64,000 nt of DNA from SXIZ01 sp040079795 (GTDB lineage Bacteria > Pseudomonadota > Gammaproteobacteria > Methylococcales > Methylomonadaceae), in contig JBEBJQ010000002.1 of assembly GCA_040079795.1 (NCBI GenBank), forward strand, positions 62,001-126,000. Direction: 5' to 3'. Below, piece after piece: positions 8,665 through 16,354 of this stretch. The position numbers and the translations under genes are program-made. A model generated the notes under the pieces. That model saw only the letters and a list, made by a program, of their open reading frames with translations, ran no database searches and was not told where the DNA came from. Every line of letters begins with the position of its first letter. Position 1 is the first letter of the stretch.

Positions 8665-8714
8665 TCGTTCCCACGCTCCAGCGTGGGAATGCAGCCCCAG
8701 ACGCTCCAGCGTCC
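8665..8714. repeat. REP palindrome pair, block 1
   Basis: Two palindromes lie side by side: TTCCCACGCT/AGCGTGGGAA, then GACGCT/AGCGTC. The same unit occurs in inverse order at 9264, in direct order at 9443 and in inverse order at 9672. These are the REP substrates expected beside a RAYT gene. Confidence 0.85.
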
Positions 8715-8718
8715 CACT

Positions 8719-9249
8719 TCACCAGCGATCAATTGCCATCAACCCAGCTAAGCCCGCATAATTAGCCGCACTGGAATAACGCCAATGCTCCGGCAACGCA
8801 ACATAACCACGCTTAACCGGATTGGCATGAATATAATCCAGCTTCTGCCGCATCATCGCATCACTAAACACCAACTCGGCATGTACCCCTTCCTGCCAAA
8901 ACTGATACTCACGGTCGCGTTTATGCGCCAACTTGGCAAAGTGCAATCGTTGCAAAAGCCGCTCGGCTTTTTGTTCTTGTAGCGTGTCTATGATCCGCCG
9001 TGCGGTATACGACTTAAAACTGGCAACACACCGATCCAACTCAGGCGCTTGGGCAATAAAATGCAGATGGTTTTCTAAAATCACGTAGCCATAAAGCTTC
9101 AGGCTCACCTGCTCTCGTTGGTATTGCCAACAATCCAGAATGATTTGCACCGTTTCAGGCCGCGTAAAAACCGCCAGCCACTCCACCACCGTACAGGTCA
9201 TAAAGTGCGGTTTATCCGGCTCGGTAATCAGGTAACGGCTTTTTCCCAT
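8719..9249 (-). CDS. REP-associated tyrosine transposase (RAYT)
   Basis: The protein has 176 residues of the Y1/HUH transposase superfamily. The HUH metal motif is seen as NHLHFIAQ (about residues 60-67) and the C-terminal helix YIHANPVKRGYV is diagnostic for RAYT proteins. RAYTs cut single-stranded REP DNA with a tyrosine nucleophile and are domesticated relatives of IS200/IS605 transposases. The gene is bracketed by REP blocks at 8665-8714 and 9264-9312 in opposite orientation, so it sits in an intact mobile unit. A shortened copy lies just downstream. Confidence 0.92.
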   Translation of the reverse strand: MGKSRYLITEPDKPHFMTCTVVEWLAVFTRPETVQIILDCWQYQREQVSLKLYGYVILENHLHFIAQAPELDRCVASFKSYTARRIIDTLQEQKAERLLQRLHFAKLAHKRDREYQFWQEGVHAELVFSDAMMRQKLDYIHANPVKRGYVALPEHWRYSSAANYAGLAGLMAIDRW

Positions 9250-9263
9250 AACTGTTATTTTAT

Positions 9264-9312
9264 GACGCTAGAGCGTCTGAGGCTGCATTCCCACGCCGGA
9301 GCGTGGGAACGA
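9264..9312. repeat. REP palindrome pair, block 2
   Basis: This has the same two palindromes as block 1 but in inverse orientation: GACGCT/AGAGCGTC, then TTCCCACGC/GCGTGGGAA. It closes the RAYT unit on the right. Confidence 0.85.
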
Positions 9313-9442
9313 TGCATGCGTATCCAATTTTTACCAAAGCTTCTCGGGAGATTATGAAAATAGGCATGATTTTAATTGATTTCGGTAATTACTAAGCTTT
9401 AGCGTTAATTTTCGTTTGTGGAATACGACGAGATTTTTTTTA

Positions 9443-9492
9443 TCGTTCCCACGCTCCCGCGTGGGAATGCAGTTCCGGACGCTCCAGCGTCC
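9443..9492. repeat. REP palindrome pair, block 3
   Basis: This is in direct orientation like block 1 and opens the deleted RAYT relic. Confidence 0.85.
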
Positions 9493-9514
9493 CGTTTCAC
9501 TCATTCGGCGTCCG

Positions 9515-9655
9515 AAACCGATATTCACGATCAAGTTTATGCGTCAACAGCGCAACGTGCAATCTTTTCAAAAACCGCCAGCCGCTTCACTACCGTATAC
9601 GTCACAAAGTGTGGCTTATCCGGCTCGGTAATGCGGTAACGGTTTTTTCACCTTT
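9515..9655 (-). pseudogene. internally deleted RAYT relic
   Basis: Bases 9519-9579 align by eye with the parent gene around 8903-8962, and 9577-9650 align with 9175-9247, which encodes the N-terminus. The central part, including the HUH motif, is missing. REP blocks 3 and 4 flank it, so it has the layout of a non-autonomous REP element that the intact RAYT could act on in trans. Confidence 0.8.
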
Positions 9656-9671
9656 CACCTGGTTAGTTTGT

Positions 9672-9722
9672 GACGCTAGAGCGTCTCGGGCTGCATTCCC
9701 ACGCGGGAGCGTGGGAACGATG
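9672..9722. repeat. REP palindrome pair, block 4
   Basis: This is in inverse orientation and closes the relic unit. It also encodes the last 15 codons and the TAG stop of the restriction-modification gene at 9676, so the element has landed in the 3' end of that gene. Confidence 0.85.
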
Positions 9723-12465
9723 GGTTGTTTTCTGCTTCAATCAAGGCCTGGTACCGCTCAAACAAAAACTGAATCCGTTCGGCATCGTCTTTAAACGGCT
9801 CTTTGCGATAGGCTTGTTCGACCAGTTTGTCGCAGTGGGTGTGGGCTTTGCGTAAGGGGGCTGGCATGGTGAGCGGGTCGTAGAGGTCGGCGAGGGTGCT
9901 GTTGGGGTAGTTTAAGCGGATGTCCAGAATGGCTTGCGCGGCGGCGGCAATGGCTTGCTGTTGCTTATCGTCGGTTTCCGGCCAGGGGAAGTTGTTGTAC
10001 ACCAATTTGGCAGAATAGCGATAGTCACTTTTTAAGCGGCCTGCTACCGCGCGCATCCAGGTCATGTGCATCTTGGATTCCAGTACGCCGAATTCGTAGC
10101 GGGTGGCGTTGGGGACTATTAAATTCAGGTCAGTTGAAATTGTGTTTTCGCTTAAAAAGCCAATTGGAATATATTCTCTTCGTTCTGAAGATACTTTAGG
10201 GACTAGCAAATAGGGCGTATTTGGATGCCTTATTTCCCCAAAGAGCATGGGCGAGTCAGCGAGCTTTCTAGTGGCATCTCGTTTGCTGTCTAATCTATAT
10301 TCCTTTACTGCTTGAACTCGCTTAATTACTTCCGGCATTTTTCTTAATTCATCGGGCGCAATGCCAACTAACCATAAACACCACCGCTCTTTGCCATTAA
10401 TAAACTCTTCAGCTCCCAATAAGGGCCTAATCCAATTTGCGGTTTTGGAGTCTTGCTTGATAAGTTCATTTTTTTCTTGTGTGTTTAAAAGCAAAAAGCC
10501 ACCATCATTAGGCATACTTCCAAAAACCATAGGTGGAACTTTACACAGTGAGTTGCTCCTACTTTCTAAAATAACTTCAGCCGCATCGATTAAATAGGGA
10601 TTAATGGTCGATACCTTCAGCTTAATTGGCTCCTCTTTAATTTTTGGGTAATCAAAAAGGTATTTATTGTCGGTATGAAATTTCGCAAAGCCAATTATTA
10701 CGACATGAACAGCAGCTTTTCCCCTAGCTTCAGATGCCCAAGCAAAAGTTTTATGGGCGAAGTTAATATGACAGCCTAGCGTTAAAATCAAACCCCATAG
10801 GGTTCCCGCTTGTTCTCCTTGTGTAATCGAGTTTGAAGAGACGAAGCCAACTTGAATTGATGAGTTAGTAATGAAATGTGCCGCTTTGTAAAACCAGCAT
10901 GAAACAAAATCTAAAATTTTAAAATTCTTATTGCCTGTAAAAACTATTTCCATGTCATTTTTTTGTTCTTGGCTCTGAAACTGCTTTCCAACAAACGGCG
11001 GATTGCCCATGATGAAATTCAGCTTTTCAATGGGCACGACCGTCTGCCAATCTAGGTGTAAGGCATTGCCCTGCACGATATGCGCAGCGGTTTTCAATGG
11101 CAGTAAATCCGGTTCATGGCCAAATTGTTTGGCAAACTCGCGGTTCATTTGGTGCTGGGTCAGCCACATGGCGACTTCGGCAATGCGTACCGGCCATTCT
11201 TCAATTTCGATGCCATGAAAACAATCCAGTCGAATCAAAGGCTCAATGCCAATAAGGGGGGAGTGCATGTTGACGTGGCTTTGCTCCTCCAGAATCGCCA
11301 GTTCCATGCGGCGTAATTCGCGGTAGGTGATAATCAGGAAATTGCCGCAGCCACAGGCGGGGTCTAAAAAATGCAGCTGCGACAAATGCTGTTGAAAATT
11401 GATCAGTTGCTGCTGCTTGCTGTTGCCGGTTTTTTGCGCACCGCCTTTGAGCTTTTTAAGCCGTTCAAATTCTGTGTGCAAGTCGTCCAGAAACAAGGGT
11501 TTAATCAGCCGTAAAATATCGCGTTCCGAAGTGTAATGTGCGCCCAAATTTCGGCGGCTTTGCTTGGTCATCACCGATTGGAACAGCGAGCCGAAAATCG
11601 CGGGGGATATGCTTGACCAGTCAAAATAGGCGCATTCCATTAATTCATCGCGCATGGCGTGGTCAAAGGATGGCATGTCGATGCGTTCGGCAAACAGATG
11701 GCCGTTGACGTAGGGAAAGGCGTTGAGGTCAGTGGAGAGGTTTTTATTACGTGCATCTACCGGACTGTCCAGCACCTGAAACAGTTTTGCCAAATGCATT
11801 TCGGTGTCTGAGCCGTCTTCTTTGCTGTAGTTGAGCAGGTAGTTGACAAACTGATGGCGGCTGAAAATGCCGGTATCTTCGGCAAATAAGCAAAACAGGA
11901 TGCGCACCAGAAAGATTTCCAGCGCGTGGCCACTGTAACCGCTGTCCAACAGGGCGTCATGAAACTTACCCAACAGTTCGGCGGCTTGAATATTGAGGTC
12001 GATTTCCTGAATACTGGTGCCGACGTCTTCATAGCCCGCGATAAAGTCAAACAGGTGGACGTTATCGGCTAGCTCGCCCAAGGTGAAGTTGTGCTGGGTG
12101 TCGGATTCCAGATCGTAAAGCTTGAAGCGTTCAAAATCCGAGACGAGGACATAACGCGGCAGTTCGGCTTCTTTGAGACCGACAAAATAAGCCAGGCCCT
12201 GCTGGTAGGCTTTATCGAGGTTTTTACCGTAGGATTTGTGTTCAATTAAGAGTTTACCCGGCCAGAGCAGGTCAATAAAGCCGGTATTGGCGTCGAGCTT
12301 TTTTACGGGTGCTTCAAAACTGGCGACCCGTCTGCGGCTGATGCCAAATACTTGAAAGAAAGCTTCCCAAAACGGCTTGGCTTCGGCATGTTCTCTACGT
12401 TCACCCTGCCATTCCTTGGTGAACGCATGAGCATTATTCCTGATTTCCTTACGGCTAAGCGGCAT
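9676..12465 (-). CDS. MmeI-like type IIL restriction-modification enzyme
   Basis: The protein has 929 residues. The N-terminal nuclease motif is Asp65 with Glu75-His-Lys77 (GFIDLLWPGKLLIEHKS). A helical linker leads to a gamma-class N6-adenine methyltransferase with motif I FLDPACGCGNF (366-376) and motif IV NPPF (488-491). The region after about residue 500 is the target recognition domain. One polypeptide both cuts and methylates, with methylation giving host protection. The DNA for residues about 500-790 (10,100-10,960) is visibly more AT-rich than the rest. The last 15 residues are encoded by a REP repeat. No separate partner gene is present, as expected for this class. Confidence 0.88.
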   Translation of the reverse strand: MPLSRKEIRNNAHAFTKEWQGERREHAEAKPFWEAFFQVFGISRRRVASFEAPVKKLDANTGFIDLLWPGKLLIEHKSYGKNLDKAYQQGLAYFVGLKEAELPRYVLVSDFERFKLYDLESDTQHNFTLGELADNVHLFDFIAGYEDVGTSIQEIDLNIQAAELLGKFHDALLDSGYSGHALEIFLVRILFCLFAEDTGIFSRHQFVNYLLNYSKEDGSDTEMHLAKLFQVLDSPVDARNKNLSTDLNAFPYVNGHLFAERIDMPSFDHAMRDELMECAYFDWSSISPAIFGSLFQSVMTKQSRRNLGAHYTSERDILRLIKPLFLDDLHTEFERLKKLKGGAQKTGNSKQQQLINFQQHLSQLHFLDPACGCGNFLIITYRELRRMELAILEEQSHVNMHSPLIGIEPLIRLDCFHGIEIEEWPVRIAEVAMWLTQHQMNREFAKQFGHEPDLLPLKTAAHIVQGNALHLDWQTVVPIEKLNFIMGNPPFVGKQFQSQEQKNDMEIVFTGNKNFKILDFVSCWFYKAAHFITNSSIQVGFVSSNSITQGEQAGTLWGLILTLGCHINFAHKTFAWASEARGKAAVHVVIIGFAKFHTDNKYLFDYPKIKEEPIKLKVSTINPYLIDAAEVILESRSNSLCKVPPMVFGSMPNDGGFLLLNTQEKNELIKQDSKTANWIRPLLGAEEFINGKERWCLWLVGIAPDELRKMPEVIKRVQAVKEYRLDSKRDATRKLADSPMLFGEIRHPNTPYLLVPKVSSERREYIPIGFLSENTISTDLNLIVPNATRYEFGVLESKMHMTWMRAVAGRLKSDYRYSAKLVYNNFPWPETDDKQQQAIAAAAQAILDIRLNYPNSTLADLYDPLTMPAPLRKAHTHCDKLVEQAYRKEPFKDDAERIQFLFERYQALIEAENNPSFPRSRVGMQPETL

Positions 12466-12707
12466 TGTAAAATCCTGACGGGATATTTAGACTGAAGGGA
12501 ATTATAAGCGGAAAAAGCATGAATAAAGGTGGATGCGAGTTCAAACAAGGTGCTTAGCTGGTTAAAACGGCACGCGATAAGCAAATCTAGCCAAAAATAC
12601 ACACTTATCTAGCGATTAAAATAATTTTTTAATCATTTAGGGTTTAATTCATATTGGAATAATCAGCATAACAGCCAATAATCATGGGAAATATACTTTG
12701 CCCGTTC

Positions 12708-13175
12708 TCAAAGAAACTTGCGCAAACAAATCATCTGCGTTGTCTGCCAACCCTGACGTGCATAAAAACCTAATGCGGGCAAATTGGTTTTATCGGCTAA
12801 TAGTTGTAACCGTTTAAGGCCGCCTCTTTCTGCCCAATCACTGGCCTGTGCCAGCAGTTTAGTGGCGATCCCCTGCTGACGGAACTCAGCTGCCACAATC
12901 AAATCTTCCAGTAAGCCCACCCTGCCCCCTTCGGCGGTTGAAATGAGTGTTTGGATGCTACACATGCCCACCACTTGTTGCGGGAAAGACATGCTGTTTT
13001 GCGGCTCTACATACGCCACCAAGACACAGGCATGATCATTGTTGAGCAGTTGCGAGAGACCGCTAGCCTGTTTGTCCGTATCGACCACAAAATCGGTTTC
13101 AAGGGTAAACAGCGCAGTTAATAATTCAACCAATTTTGGAATATCGTCTGGCTTTGCGACGCGAATGTTGATCAT
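12708..13175 (-). CDS. GNAT-family N-acetyltransferase
   Basis: The protein has 155 residues with an N-terminal strand-helix MINIRVAKPDDIPKLVELL, the acetyl-CoA motif A (V)AAEFRQQGIATKLL near residue 92, and a C-terminal ALGFYARQGW, all typical of GNAT acetyltransferases. The substrate cannot be read from sequence. It stands alone between the restriction gene and the nif-type block and points away from it. It may be a small-molecule or protein acetyltransferase. Confidence 0.85.
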   Translation of the reverse strand: MINIRVAKPDDIPKLVELLTALFTLETDFVVDTDKQASGLSQLLNNDHACVLVAYVEPQNSMSFPQQVVGMCSIQTLISTAEGGRVGLLEDLIVAAEFRQQGIATKLLAQASDWAERGGLKRLQLLADKTNLPALGFYARQGWQTTQMICLRKFL

Positions 13176-13334
13176 ATTGGCTACCTGTTCCTATTGAAAA
13201 AACCAAAGTTATTTTATTGCATAGCCTAAAAACTTGCTGGGATTAGGAATACCACCACCCTGACGGATTAAAAGCGGCTGCCAAAAACCCCACGCAACTT
13301 TTGTCATAACCCGCACCAAACCGGAAGGCAATTT

Positions 13335-13350
13335 TGTAAGGTAAGTAACA
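13335..13350. promoter_or_regulatory. NifA-type upstream activator site 3
   Basis: TGT at 13335-13337, ten bases, ACA at 13348-13350. The core TGTAAGGTA is the same as in site 1 near modE. It lies about 140 bases upstream of the sigma-54 element at 13478-13491. Confidence 0.65.
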
Positions 13351-13475
13351 AGCTTTTGTCAGTATTACTGCAATTTATTTCACCTAATTTAGGGTTGGCA
13401 TGAATTTAACCGAAATATTATGTTATAAATCAATTATATATAAAAATATAAAACCAAAATTCATTTCCGTAGTAC

Positions 13476-13493
13476 TTGGCAAGTCTTTTGCTT
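13476..13493 (+). promoter_or_regulatory. sigma-54 promoter for unknown protein-AAA+ operon
   Basis: TTGGCAAGTCTTTTGCTT has GG at 13478-13479, exactly ten bases, and GC at 13490-13491. The predicted start is near 13502, 45 bases before the ATG at 13547. It therefore rules out the longer frame that begins at 13400. Confidence 0.8.
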
Positions 13494-13546
13494 TATTTAG
13501 AAATAAGTTAACTTTAATTTCTTTATTTACATCAGGAGACAGAACT

Positions 13547-14116
13547 ATGCTACTTGAAACCTATCAAGCGAAAGGCTTATTAACCGTTACCCTTGTCAAT
13601 GGCGCCACCAGTACTGCCGGTGTTTATGCTTATCGGGGTGATTTGGTTTTAAAAGAAGGTTCCTTGCGCGAAGGTTCAACCACTGACCGCAGACCACCCG
13701 AAGCGTTGTTTATTCATTCCGCTTTGATTGTTGAAAACGACAAAATAAAATTCATAAACGGCCTATTGCCTACCCTCGATTTATTACCCGTTTTTGTTGA
13801 AAAATATAAAGACGATATTGCGCCCGATTGCATTGCCTTAGTCTATGTGGAAAATATTGGCAAAGGCTTACAGGTGGAATTAGCGGGTGTTACCTATAAA
13901 TTGTTGCCCTTCAAAGAAGGTTTGGTGTGGAATGAATTGCTGGAAGAATTGTATATCGAAAAAAGCGAATTGAAGAATCAATCCGCTGAAGACAAAGTTG
14001 CCATTGCCTATGCAGCCGCCAAAACCTATAGCTCGAAATCGCCGGTGGTTAGTTTTGCTGAAGCTGAAAACAATACCATTGTGGTGGTTAAACAAGCCGC
14101 AGTAGGCGCTATCTAA
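13547..14116 (+). CDS. unrecognised 189-residue protein, nif-type promoter
   Basis: The start is ATG 13547 with CAGGAGAC upstream. The frame is open back to 13400, but that part lies upstream of or across the sigma-54 promoter. I do not recognise the family. It is soluble, with no signal peptide or membrane span and no cysteine motif. It has a beta-rich first half (LLTVTLVNGATSTAGVYAYR, residues 11-30), a charged middle (GSLREGSTTDRRPP) and a helical stretch near residues 130-160 (LEELYIEKSELKNQ). It is followed after 96 bases by an AAA+ ATPase, with a terminator-like hairpin in between. The NifA-type site and sigma-54 promoter tie it to nitrogen fixation. A client or adaptor of the ATPase is the simplest idea; that is inference. 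Confidence 0.8.
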   Translation: MLLETYQAKGLLTVTLVNGATSTAGVYAYRGDLVLKEGSLREGSTTDRRPPEALFIHSALIVENDKIKFINGLLPTLDLLPVFVEKYKDDIAPDCIALVYVENIGKGLQVELAGVTYKLLPFKEGLVWNELLEELYIEKSELKNQSAEDKVAIAYAAAKTYSSKSPVVSFAEAENNTIVVVKQAAVGAI

Positions 14117-14146
14117 TTTCTCATGCCGTTAACCCGGCCACTCCCT

Positions 14147-14180
14147 GCGTCCTATCCCCCTGGCTAGGGCGCATTTTTTT
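14147..14180 (+). terminator. hairpin terminator or attenuator inside the operon
   Basis: The arms GCGTCCTA (14147-14154) and TAGGGCGC (14165-14172) pair over eight bases with one G-U and are followed by A and seven Ts. It lies between the 189-residue protein and the AAA+ gene, so most transcripts may stop here and the ATPase be made in lower amount. The stem sequence recurs at 16111-16137. Confidence 0.7.
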
Positions 14181-14212
14181 GTGCAGAACTTTTTTGTGTA
14201 GAAAAAGCCCCT

Positions 14213-15931
14213 ATGAAACTTCAAATTGAGCGCCGGTATGTTGAAGCAATGGTCACTGAATTTCCAGGGCTTGTTGCATTAAAAAACCAACTGCTTTTTG
14301 GCAATAAAGCGGAAGTACCGTTCAAACAATTGTCAAATACCGAGCTCAGTTTTTTGCAAAATCTCTACCAGCAAGCTGGGACTGAAATGCAAGGCCGTGC
14401 CGCGCAATTGTCTACGCTCCAAAAAAATACGCTCGGTGATACGGTCAGGTTTACCGAGAATGATCTGGAGATACTGCTACCTGCTTGCGCCCGTTATCTT
14501 ACCCACAACGCCATCCGCGGCTGGCTATTTCAGGCCAACGTTGCTGGCAAACCGATGGCTTACGTTGTCACCCGTTTAGACTATACCCCATCGGGTGAAG
14601 AAGAAACCGGTAGAATTACCCTGGAACTTAAAGCCAATGCCAAAGGCAAAATAGCTATTTCAACCCTCACCATCCGTGCCCGGGATATTGCTGACAAAAC
14701 TCTTACTGAAATTTTTATGGCGAAGGGTTTTTTAAAGGAAACACCTGAACTTATCAGTACCTATGATGATGCCGCAGAACGATACTTTGAATGGTGCGGC
14801 CAGTCAGGAGCGCAATTTTCCGGCAAAGGCATTGGATTTTATGCAGAAGACCCCACAGCATCACATCGGAATACGGATTGGGCACGTAAAGATGTTGTGG
14901 TGTTATCCACTGAGGGCGGGACTGCCCGTCTGGTCTGCGATGAAAGCATCCTCAGCGAGCGGGTTTTGACTATTGATTCAACAGGCGACATTTTGGCTAA
15001 GTATTTGCGTAAGGCCGCCAAAAGTCATCGTTTTGACAGCAAAGTCGAGCTTGAAATTGAAGCCTCACATACTGAAATCCCCAAAGGCTTATTTACCGAC
15101 CTACCCGTGCATTGCTACTTGCTGATGTTTCATCTGGAACTGCATCATCATTTATGGGTGCATGTAAACGATATGCAGCCTTACCGCTATCAACCGGAAT
15201 TAAAACAAAAACTGATTTTACGCGAAGAACAGATTGATTTAATTGATATTCTGACCGCTGAAATGGATGTCTTGATGGATGATATTGTCGAAGGAAAATC
15301 GGGCGGAACAACCGTGTTATGTGCAGGCCCTGCTGGTGTTGGTAAAACCTTAACCGCCGAAGTCTATTCAGAAATCATCAAGCGTCCTTTGTACCGTGTA
15401 CATTCAGGGCAATTGGGGCTTAATGTAGGTGAAATGGAAAAGGCTTTAAAAGACGTTTTGACTCGGGCCCAACGCTGGGGCGCCGTGATGCTCATCGACG
15501 AGGCGGATGTTTACATCAAGCGGCGTGATAACAACATCGCCATGAATGCAGTGGTCGGGGTGTTTTTAAGGGTTCTGGAATACTTTAACGGCTTGCTATT
15601 TTTGACCACTAATCGAGTGGATGATATTGATGAAGCGATTGTGTCGCGCTGTATTGCCTTAATTAAATATTATCCCCCTGACAGTGAAGCCCGTCGGCAG
15701 ATTTGGCGGGTCATGATCGAACAATTCAATTTGAGCGTTGATGCCCAGCTCATTGATCAATTAGTCAAAAGCTTTCCGGATGCTACAGGCCGAGATATTA
15801 AAGGGCTTTCGAAATTGGTCGCAAAATTCTGCCAGCATAAACAAGTTCCGCCAAGTTTCGAGGTATTTAAGCGCTGCTCAATCTTCAGGGGTATGGATCT
15901 GGAAAAACCAATAATCAATGTACTAAATTAG
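14213..15931 (+). CDS. AAA+ ATPase of unknown role, nif-linked
   Basis: The protein has 572 residues. The first 350 are an unrecognised N-terminal region. The C-terminal AAA+ module has Walker A GPAGVGKT (372-379), Walker B VMLIDEAD (425-432), sensor 1 Asn467 in TTNR and an arginine in SRC (479). The segment RPLYRVHSGQLG resembles that of AAA proteins with DUF7025-type N-termini known from fungi and some bacteria, from memory. These are predicted remodelling ATPases. The start at ATG 14213 lacks a good SD. It is the second gene behind the NifA-type promoter at 13476. A chaperone or activase for a nitrogenase-related partner is possible; this is inference, and no specific substrate can be named. 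Confidence 0.85.
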   Translation: MKLQIERRYVEAMVTEFPGLVALKNQLLFGNKAEVPFKQLSNTELSFLQNLYQQAGTEMQGRAAQLSTLQKNTLGDTVRFTENDLEILLPACARYLTHNAIRGWLFQANVAGKPMAYVVTRLDYTPSGEEETGRITLELKANAKGKIAISTLTIRARDIADKTLTEIFMAKGFLKETPELISTYDDAAERYFEWCGQSGAQFSGKGIGFYAEDPTASHRNTDWARKDVVVLSTEGGTARLVCDESILSERVLTIDSTGDILAKYLRKAAKSHRFDSKVELEIEASHTEIPKGLFTDLPVHCYLLMFHLELHHHLWVHVNDMQPYRYQPELKQKLILREEQIDLIDILTAEMDVLMDDIVEGKSGGTTVLCAGPAGVGKTLTAEVYSEIIKRPLYRVHSGQLGLNVGEMEKALKDVLTRAQRWGAVMLIDEADVYIKRRDNNIAMNAVVGVFLRVLEYFNGLLFLTTNRVDDIDEAIVSRCIALIKYYPPDSEARRQIWRVMIEQFNLSVDAQLIDQLVKSFPDATGRDIKGLSKLVAKFCQHKQVPPSFEVFKRCSIFRGMDLEKPIINVLN

Positions 15932-15935
15932 TACA
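15919..15935. promoter_or_regulatory. 17-base palindrome, TGT-N11-ACA
   Basis: TGTACTAA-A-TTAGTACA is a perfect palindrome that overlaps the AAA+ stop codon. The spacing is eleven rather than the ten usual for NifA. It lies about 120 bases upstream of the sigma-54 element at 16041, the right place for an enhancer. Confidence 0.4.
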
Positions 15936-16038
15936 GGGCGTCAACATAAGTGACCAATTCTTGGCGCAATATGGTGCAGATTTTTAATCCATTGGGAACC
16001 AAAATTTATAATACATTGAAATATAAATAAATAATATA

Positions 16039-16056
16039 TTGGCATCATTATTGCTT
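16039..16056 (+). promoter_or_regulatory. sigma-54 promoter for short transcript
   Basis: TTGGCATCATTATTGCTT has GG at 16041-16042, exactly ten bases, and GC at 16053-16054. The predicted start is near 16065. No protein gene begins in the next 250 bases, and a terminator follows at 16111-16144. Confidence 0.75.
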
Positions 16057-16064
16057 TTATCATG

Positions 16065-16144
16065 GTAACCTAATCGGTTTCATGTTGTTCCTCATAGTAG
16101 TAGCTCCCTAAGCGTCCTATTTTTTTGATAGGGCGCTTTTTTTT
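16065..16144 (+). ncRNA. candidate nif-regulated small RNA, about 80 nt
   Basis: The span runs from the predicted sigma-54 start to the end of the U tract. It holds a short 5' hairpin (AACC/GGTT, 16067-16079), a pyrimidine-rich stretch likely to be single-stranded (GTTCCTC and GCTCCCT) and a 10-base-pair terminator stem. The CU-rich part could pair with Shine-Dalgarno sequences such as AGGAG. A nine-codon frame (ATG 16082 to TAA) has no ribosome binding site, so a leader peptide is less likely. The promoter, length and terminator are seen. Function and targets are unknown. Confidence 0.6.
16111..16144 (+). terminator. rho-independent terminator
   Basis: AGCGTCCTAT (16111-16120) pairs with ATAGGGCGCT (16128-16137) around a 7-base loop, with one G-U pair, followed by seven Ts. 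It is very similar to the hairpin at 14147, including the preceding CTCCCT. Confidence 0.85.
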
Positions 16145-16188
16145 GCCTTGAGCTTTCCATGTCCACTAAAAAACCATTTTTTAAGATA

Positions 16189-16206
16189 TTGGCAGCAATT
16201 TTGCTT
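16189..16206 (+). promoter_or_regulatory. sigma-54 promoter for rhodanese-ank-nafY
   Basis: TTGGCAGCAATTTTGCTT has GG at 16191-16192, ten bases, and GC at 16203-16204. It lies 150 bases upstream of the rhodanese ATG. No TGT-N10-ACA site was found between it and 15935. Confidence 0.7.
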
Positions 16207-16325
16207 TATTAAAAGCGTGAGCTTTAAGGCGTTGAAAATATGGACTTAGCTAACACATAGCCAGGTTTTAGAGCAACAAAAGCAACTTAATTGTTAGTTT
16301 TACAACAATCTTTCCCTACATGAGG

Positions 16326-16345
16326 AATGACTTTTTAAAGTCATT
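16326..16345. repeat. inverted repeat just before rhodanese start
   Basis: AATGACTTT and AAAGTCATT are perfect 9-base arms around TT, nine bases upstream of the ATG at 16355. In the mRNA it would form a hairpin next to the start, where no clear SD is visible. It could equally be a protein site. Confidence 0.45.
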
Positions 16346-16354
16346 AACAATACG

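Noticed and set aside
13400..13546. Upstream extension of the 189-residue protein to 13400
   Set aside because: The extension overlaps the sigma-54 promoter at 13476-13493 and has AT-rich, lysine/isoleucine-heavy sequence. ATG 13547 has a good SD.
16082..16111. Nine-codon leader peptide in the candidate small RNA
   Set aside because: No ribosome binding site precedes the ATG and no regulatory codon run is present, so a non-coding RNA is the simpler reading.
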